Assembly (NCBI RefSeq): GCF_040436345.1 | Contig: NC_133216.1 | Coordinates: 16,795,610 to 16,859,609 of the forward strand | Direction of reading: 5' to 3' | DNA: 64,000 nt | Source of the DNA: Pagrus major | Lineage: Eukaryota; Chordata; Actinopteri; Spariformes; Sparidae | Shown: in pieces, positions 62,363-64,000 of the stretch | How the letters are laid out: every line of letters begins with the position of its first letter | Position numbering within the stretch: the stretch's first letter is position 1 | Program-made: the position numbers and the translations under genes | Notes under the pieces: model-generated | What the model was told of the DNA's origin: nothing | The model's database searches: none | Seen by the model: the letters and a program-made list of their open reading frames with translations, nothing else

Positions 62363-63677
62363 CTTGATATTCTGAATGAATGTTAGAACTGGGAAACAAA
62401 GTCAAATATCAGGATATCTTTGACAAATTACCTCAACGTTGATATTGTGACAATATTGCAATATTGACTATTGGTATTTTCACAAAATATTAACACAGTA
62501 AGACTTTTTTTAATCAATAATCATCAGTTATGTGGATATAATAGCTAAGTGGATAAAAGCAAGTATTAGAACAAGTTGCACAGTCTGATAAGCTCGGAAG
62601 ATTAATCTTTACTGTAATGCAGCCTTTAAAACCCGGAAAGGATAACACGCATGTCATATCTATATATGCAATATATATAGTCTCATATAATGATTATTAT
62701 ATCATATATATTGCCCAGCCCTAGTGGGAATTGTTTTCTTCCTGTTTGAGCAGTACAAGTCACCTCACTAAAAGATTTCGAAAGGAGTTACTGCAAATAC
62801 TTAAACTGTTTTAATATGACCCTCTACCTGGCTTATTTGGGGGCCTACTGACCTGTCAGATTCTCACACTTGGCGTGAACCCAGTGGTTGCAACGGCCAC
62901 ACTCCATCATCTTGCTGTCATAGTCGTCATCATCATAGCACTTATCACAAAGTGGGCAGAAGTTTCCTGAGAGAGAAGAGATGGTAACAGGTTCAGTGAG
63001 CTGAGAGCACTCAGTAAAATATCGCTAGGAATAAAATGTTGTCCTTGCTCAAGTTACTCAAGTCTTTTAGGAACCACTGAGGTTGTTTATTTTTCATTTT
63101 ACAACACAGTCTTGCACAATGTAAATCTGTACATATACTTGACACTTACCTTTAGCAAATAGTTTGGCACAGTCATGACACATGGAGAAGTCATGTGACC
63201 ACTGGGCATCCCAGGACTTCCCAGGTTTAGTGGCTCCACAACTCTTACAGCGCACACACTTGGTGCAAATCTGAAAAGACAGAACACACAAAACAAGTTG
63301 GTGACTACGTGACAGAAACTTGCGAGCAGTTGTGTTAAAAGTAGGAATGGTGTGAAAGTGAGTAAAATGTTTTCATAGACGCTGCCTGCGAGAGGTCGCA
63401 TGAATGTAAGTAGCACAATCGTGAGAAGCAGGACAAATGTGTGAACAGAAGAGGAGGGAGGAGAAAAAAAATGTGTGAGCGTAATGTTAAAAGTTTGGTC
63501 GGGAACTGGTGGAACTGTTACAGTTATATCAAGGTGAGACGATGGAGAGGAGTCTAAAGGAAGAGTAGTGTGCATCCGTACCCAGACTCTCTTCTTCTTG
63601 GTGGGTCTGTTGGGGTGGTTGGGACCCAGGCACTCCGGGTGATAGCTGTTACGGCACTTATCGCACTCTAGCAGCTG
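44702..63677 (-). CDS. kmt2a: KMT2A (MLL1) histone H3K4 methyltransferase, C-terminal two thirds (25 exons)
   Basis: Twenty-five exons with GT-AG borders join into one frame of 8382 bases (2793 residues plus stop). Coordinates are in the domain entries. The 5' part lies past the right edge. KMT2A is the nuclear catalytic subunit of a COMPASS-type complex that methylates H3 Lys4, keeps Hox genes active and is cut by taspase-1. In order: PHD fingers, bromodomain, extended PHD, FYRN, a disordered region with both taspase sites, activation region, FYRC, Win motif, SET and post-SET. It is assigned to KMT2A rather than KMT2B because of the [20 protein letters not shown] block ([16 protein letters not shown] here), the QVDGADD and QLDGVDDG sites, [13 protein letters not shown], and synteny. 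The human protein has about 2490 residues over this span, so this copy is longer, mainly in the first giant exon. It appears intact. Confidence 0.95.
46331..46350. repeat. kmt2a: (TG)10 microsatellite just inside a kmt2a intron
   Basis: Ten TG units on the plus strand are (CA)10 in the kmt2a transcript. They begin 14 bases downstream of the 5' splice site at 46364-46363. Confidence 0.95.
46365..47394 (-). CDS. kmt2a: kmt2a exons for FYRC and the WDR5-binding Win motif
   Basis: Exons 47332-47394, 47023-47249, 46682-46756 and 46365-46539. The first two encode a linker ([30 protein letters not shown]) ending in the start of FYRC ([15 protein letters not shown]). The last two give [20 protein letters not shown] and [20 protein letters not shown] ... 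[10 protein letters not shown]. The Win motif GTARAE (46393-46376) follows NPH; its Arg is the residue that enters the WDR5 pocket in human (GSARAE). The donor of the last exon is weak (CAG|GTTAGG) and lies 13 bases from a CA repeat. Confidence 0.93.
47540..47700 (+). repeat. Dispersed element, copy 3, in a kmt2a intron
   Basis: TTAAAGGGACAATATGTAAG, AATTGTCCACCTGTTGAATC and AGGGGGCAGCATATCACCAG match the other copies. It lies in the 672-base intron between the second giant exon and exon 47332-47394. The right part is truncated. Confidence 0.6.
48067..50664 (-). CDS. kmt2a: kmt2a giant exon 2 of 2: taspase site 2 and activation region
   Basis: This 2598-base exon (acceptor TACAACAG, donor CCCAAG|GTAAGA) starts [28 protein letters not shown] at 50639-50616 is taspase-1 site 2, the main cleavage site. 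At 50282-50166 lies [20 protein letters not shown], the acidic/hydrophobic activation segment that binds the CBP KIX domain in human. Further on are [85 protein letters not shown] and [11 protein letters not shown], all recognisable KMT2A blocks in order. The rest is Ser/Thr/Pro-rich and disordered. Confidence 0.94.
50665..52131 (-). other. kmt2a: kmt2a intron between the two taspase-1 sites
   Basis: This 1467-base intron (GTAAGT ... TACAACAG, phase 2) splits a Leu codon. It separates the exons carrying cleavage sites 1 and 2. About 45% of it is the dispersed element at 51148-51803. Confidence 0.85.
51148..51803. repeat. Dispersed element 'GTGCAATATGTAA', copy 4, head-to-head pair
   Basis: 51148-51483 is a complete unit (TTAAAAAGGTGCAATATGTA ... 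ATTCTTACATACTGCTCCTTTAA) with TTAGCTCAGTTAGCCATG and GGGGGGCAGCATATCACC inside. From about 51660 a second, inverted partial unit follows (TTAGCTGCACAGCTAACTAA ... TGGTGATATGCTGCCCCCC ... TTACATACGGCACCTTTAA). The whole could fold into a large hairpin within the kmt2a pre-mRNA. Confidence 0.65.
52132..54796 (-). CDS. kmt2a: kmt2a giant exon 1 of 2: disordered region with taspase site 1
   Basis: This is a single 2665-base exon (acceptor TTTTTTTTGTAG, donor GCTTT|GTAAGT, ending in phase 2). It starts [15 protein letters not shown], matching human [10 protein letters not shown]. Next come an unusual charged tandem repeat (53919-54587), a Ser/Asn/Lys-rich low-complexity stretch, the conserved [19 protein letters not shown] and [14 protein letters not shown], and taspase-1 site 1 QVDGADD at 52400-52380. 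After [10 protein letters not shown] there is a Gln-rich tail that human lacks. It is largely disordered. In human one giant exon covers this and the next entry, as far as I recall. Confidence 0.93.
53919..54587 (-). repeat. kmt2a: Charged tandem protein repeat in kmt2a (SRDxxxRDSEKGR type)
   Basis: About twelve imperfect units of 12-18 residues follow one another: [96 protein letters not shown] and so on. The units share an Arg/Lys-Asp-Ser-Glu/Asp-Lys-Gly-Arg core. No such repeat exists in the human protein at this place. Phase and frame stay open throughout. Confidence 0.85.
54908..55754 (-). CDS. kmt2a: kmt2a exons for FYRN and following linker
   Basis: Exons 55643-55754, 55467-55545, 55153-55313 and 54908-55054. 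They give [79 protein letters not shown], then [10 protein letters not shown] and [20 protein letters not shown]. This is the FYRN domain, which in the mature protein pairs with FYRC to hold the taspase-cut halves together. The human linker has an SYSPTQRSPG-type motif; the equivalent here is [11 protein letters not shown]. Confidence 0.92.
55849..56712 (-). CDS. kmt2a: kmt2a exons for linker and extended PHD (ePHD)
   Basis: Exons 56498-56712, 56321-56415, 56101-56238 and 55849-56007. The first has the conserved [19 protein letters not shown] and MKKIIPAP, then a Pro-rich run. The next three form the extended [16 protein letters not shown], then [38 protein letters not shown], then [21 protein letters not shown] and [21 protein letters not shown]. 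The zinc ligands are intact. The first acceptor offers CAGCAG; using the first AG keeps the Ser found in human. Confidence 0.92.
57071..57801. repeat. Dispersed element, copy 5, composite, in a kmt2a intron
   Basis: It begins TTTTAAAAAGTGCGATATGTAA then GAAGTGGCCACCTGTCAAAT and CAGCATATCACCAGGATTAA, and ends CTGCACACTGCACCTTTAATC. Inside, at about 57240-57540, is a different repeat marked by ACCGATACCGATATATCC and CCAACCGATACATCGGTGGG. It is probably an element inserted into another. Confidence 0.5.
59551..61840 (-). CDS. kmt2a: kmt2a exons for the bromodomain
   Basis: Exons 61656-61840, 61301-61477, 59868-59978 and 59551-59624. They encode [18 protein letters not shown] ... [14 protein letters not shown] ... 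LLRYRQ, then a Pro/Glu-rich linker ([15 protein letters not shown]), then [39 protein letters not shown] and [17 protein letters not shown]. This is the PHD3-coupled bromodomain of KMT2A, with its long insertion between helices and an atypical acetyl-lysine pocket. Phases are 0, 0, 0 and 2, and the 74-base last exon matches the mammalian layout. The 1.3-kb and 2.8-kb introns carry repeats. Confidence 0.92.
62205..62725. repeat. Element with GGGCTGGACAAT / ATTGCCCAGCCC ends around an (AT)n array
   Basis: The left end ACGGGCTGGACAATG and the right end ATATTGCCCAGCCCTAG are inverted repeats. The interior includes GATATTGTGACAATATTGCA and a pure AT tract. The pattern resembles a common teleost non-autonomous DNA element. 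It lies in the kmt2a intron between exons 61656-61840 and 62853-62966. Confidence 0.55.
62272..62361. repeat. (AT)45 microsatellite
   Basis: About 90 bp of uninterrupted AT dinucleotides lie inside the element at 62205-62725, within a kmt2a intron. Confidence 0.95.
62853..63677 (-). CDS. kmt2a: kmt2a exons for the PHD-finger cluster
   Basis: Exons 63582-63677, 63150-63270 and 62853-62966. The first gives [19 protein letters not shown] (PHD) and ends KKKRVW. The second gives [12 protein letters not shown] ... [16 protein letters not shown]. The third is PHD3 proper, [19 protein letters not shown] then [16 protein letters not shown], with paired Cys/His zinc ligands. In human KMT2A this cluster includes the H3K4me3 reader that also binds cyclophilin PPIE. 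The first acceptor is a tandem TAGCAGCAG, so one or two extra Gln residues (exon start 63680 or 63674) are possible. PHD1 proper and all upstream exons are outside the window. Confidence 0.92.
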
Positions 63678-64000
63678 CTGCTACAGAGACAGAGGCCAAA
63701 AGTGAGGTTAGATCATTTAAAAATCAAATGAGGGTACATTACGTTTTTAATGCCCAACAAACAACACGGTTTTGTTCAAAGCAAATTAGATACAAATACT
63801 GTATGTCACCTTGTTTTGACCTGAAGTGGAAGTTCAGGTCATAAAACAAGTATTCAGTGGAAAAACTGAATATTTTGTGCACGTAACCACAGTCACTGTT
63901 CATGTTGAAGGTGCATTAAAGGTTTACTGTGGAGTCTTCTACCATTAGTAGCACTATGGAGCAGTATTTTTTAAACACTGGTCTCCGTTTTTGTTTGTTG

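Noticed and set aside
44702..63677. KMT2B rather than KMT2A
   Set aside because: Although [13 protein letters not shown] residues recall KMT2B, the [15 protein letters not shown] block, both taspase sites, the activation segment and synteny fit KMT2A.
1..64000. Autonomous transposase, retroviral or phage-like genes, rRNA or tRNA genes
   Set aside because: No reading frame or structure of these kinds was recognised; all mobile sequence seen is short and non-autonomous.

Overview
The window looks like chromosomal DNA of a teleost fish, most likely a percomorph. The genes are vertebrate and intron-bearing, and the closest matches are to vertebrate 11q23-type genes. The spacers are AT-rich and packed with short dispersed elements of types common in percomorph genomes, plus long CA, AT and GGTT microsatellites. 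There are no bacterial operons, CRISPR arrays, rRNA genes or recognisable tRNA genes.

Layout, left to right. (1) 1-7.5 kb: repeat-rich sequence, probably the first intron of a minus-strand gene whose signal-peptide exon is at 7550-7613. Position and exon phase suggest mcam (CD146). (2) 7.6-20.2 kb: gene-free spacer with several dispersed elements, ending in about 1.5 kb of very AT-rich DNA. (3) 20.26-23.9 kb: rnf26 on the plus strand, an ER-membrane RING E3 ligase with an intact single-exon 449-residue reading frame behind a CpG-rich promoter. (4) 23.9-30.3 kb: spacer with nested elements. (5) 30.3-31.15 kb: c1qtnf5 on the minus strand, with two coding exons giving 250 residues, convergent with rnf26. 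A possible 5' untranslated exon lies near 35.9 kb. (6) 31.2-40.4 kb: spacer with a GGTT array and a foldback element nested in another element. (7) 40.4-64 kb: the 3' two thirds of kmt2a (MLL1) on the minus strand. I resolved 25 coding exons that stay in one frame for 2793 residues, from the PHD cluster through the bromodomain, extended PHD, FYRN, both taspase-1 sites, the CBP-binding activation region, FYRC and Win motif to SET and post-SET, followed by a probable 4.3-kb 3' UTR. The 5' part of the gene lies beyond the right edge.

The genes do not form one pathway. They are linked by conserved synteny: mcam(-), rnf26(+), c1qtnf5(-) repeats the human 11q23.3 order and orientation, with kmt2a (about 1 Mb away in human) brought next to them. 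I found no MFRP, the usual upstream neighbour of C1QTNF5. No unknown multigene system is visible. The most distinctive observations are a fish KMT2A charged tandem repeat, an element-carrying intron between the two taspase-1 sites, a CA repeat beside a weak kmt2a splice donor, and several nested dispersed elements.
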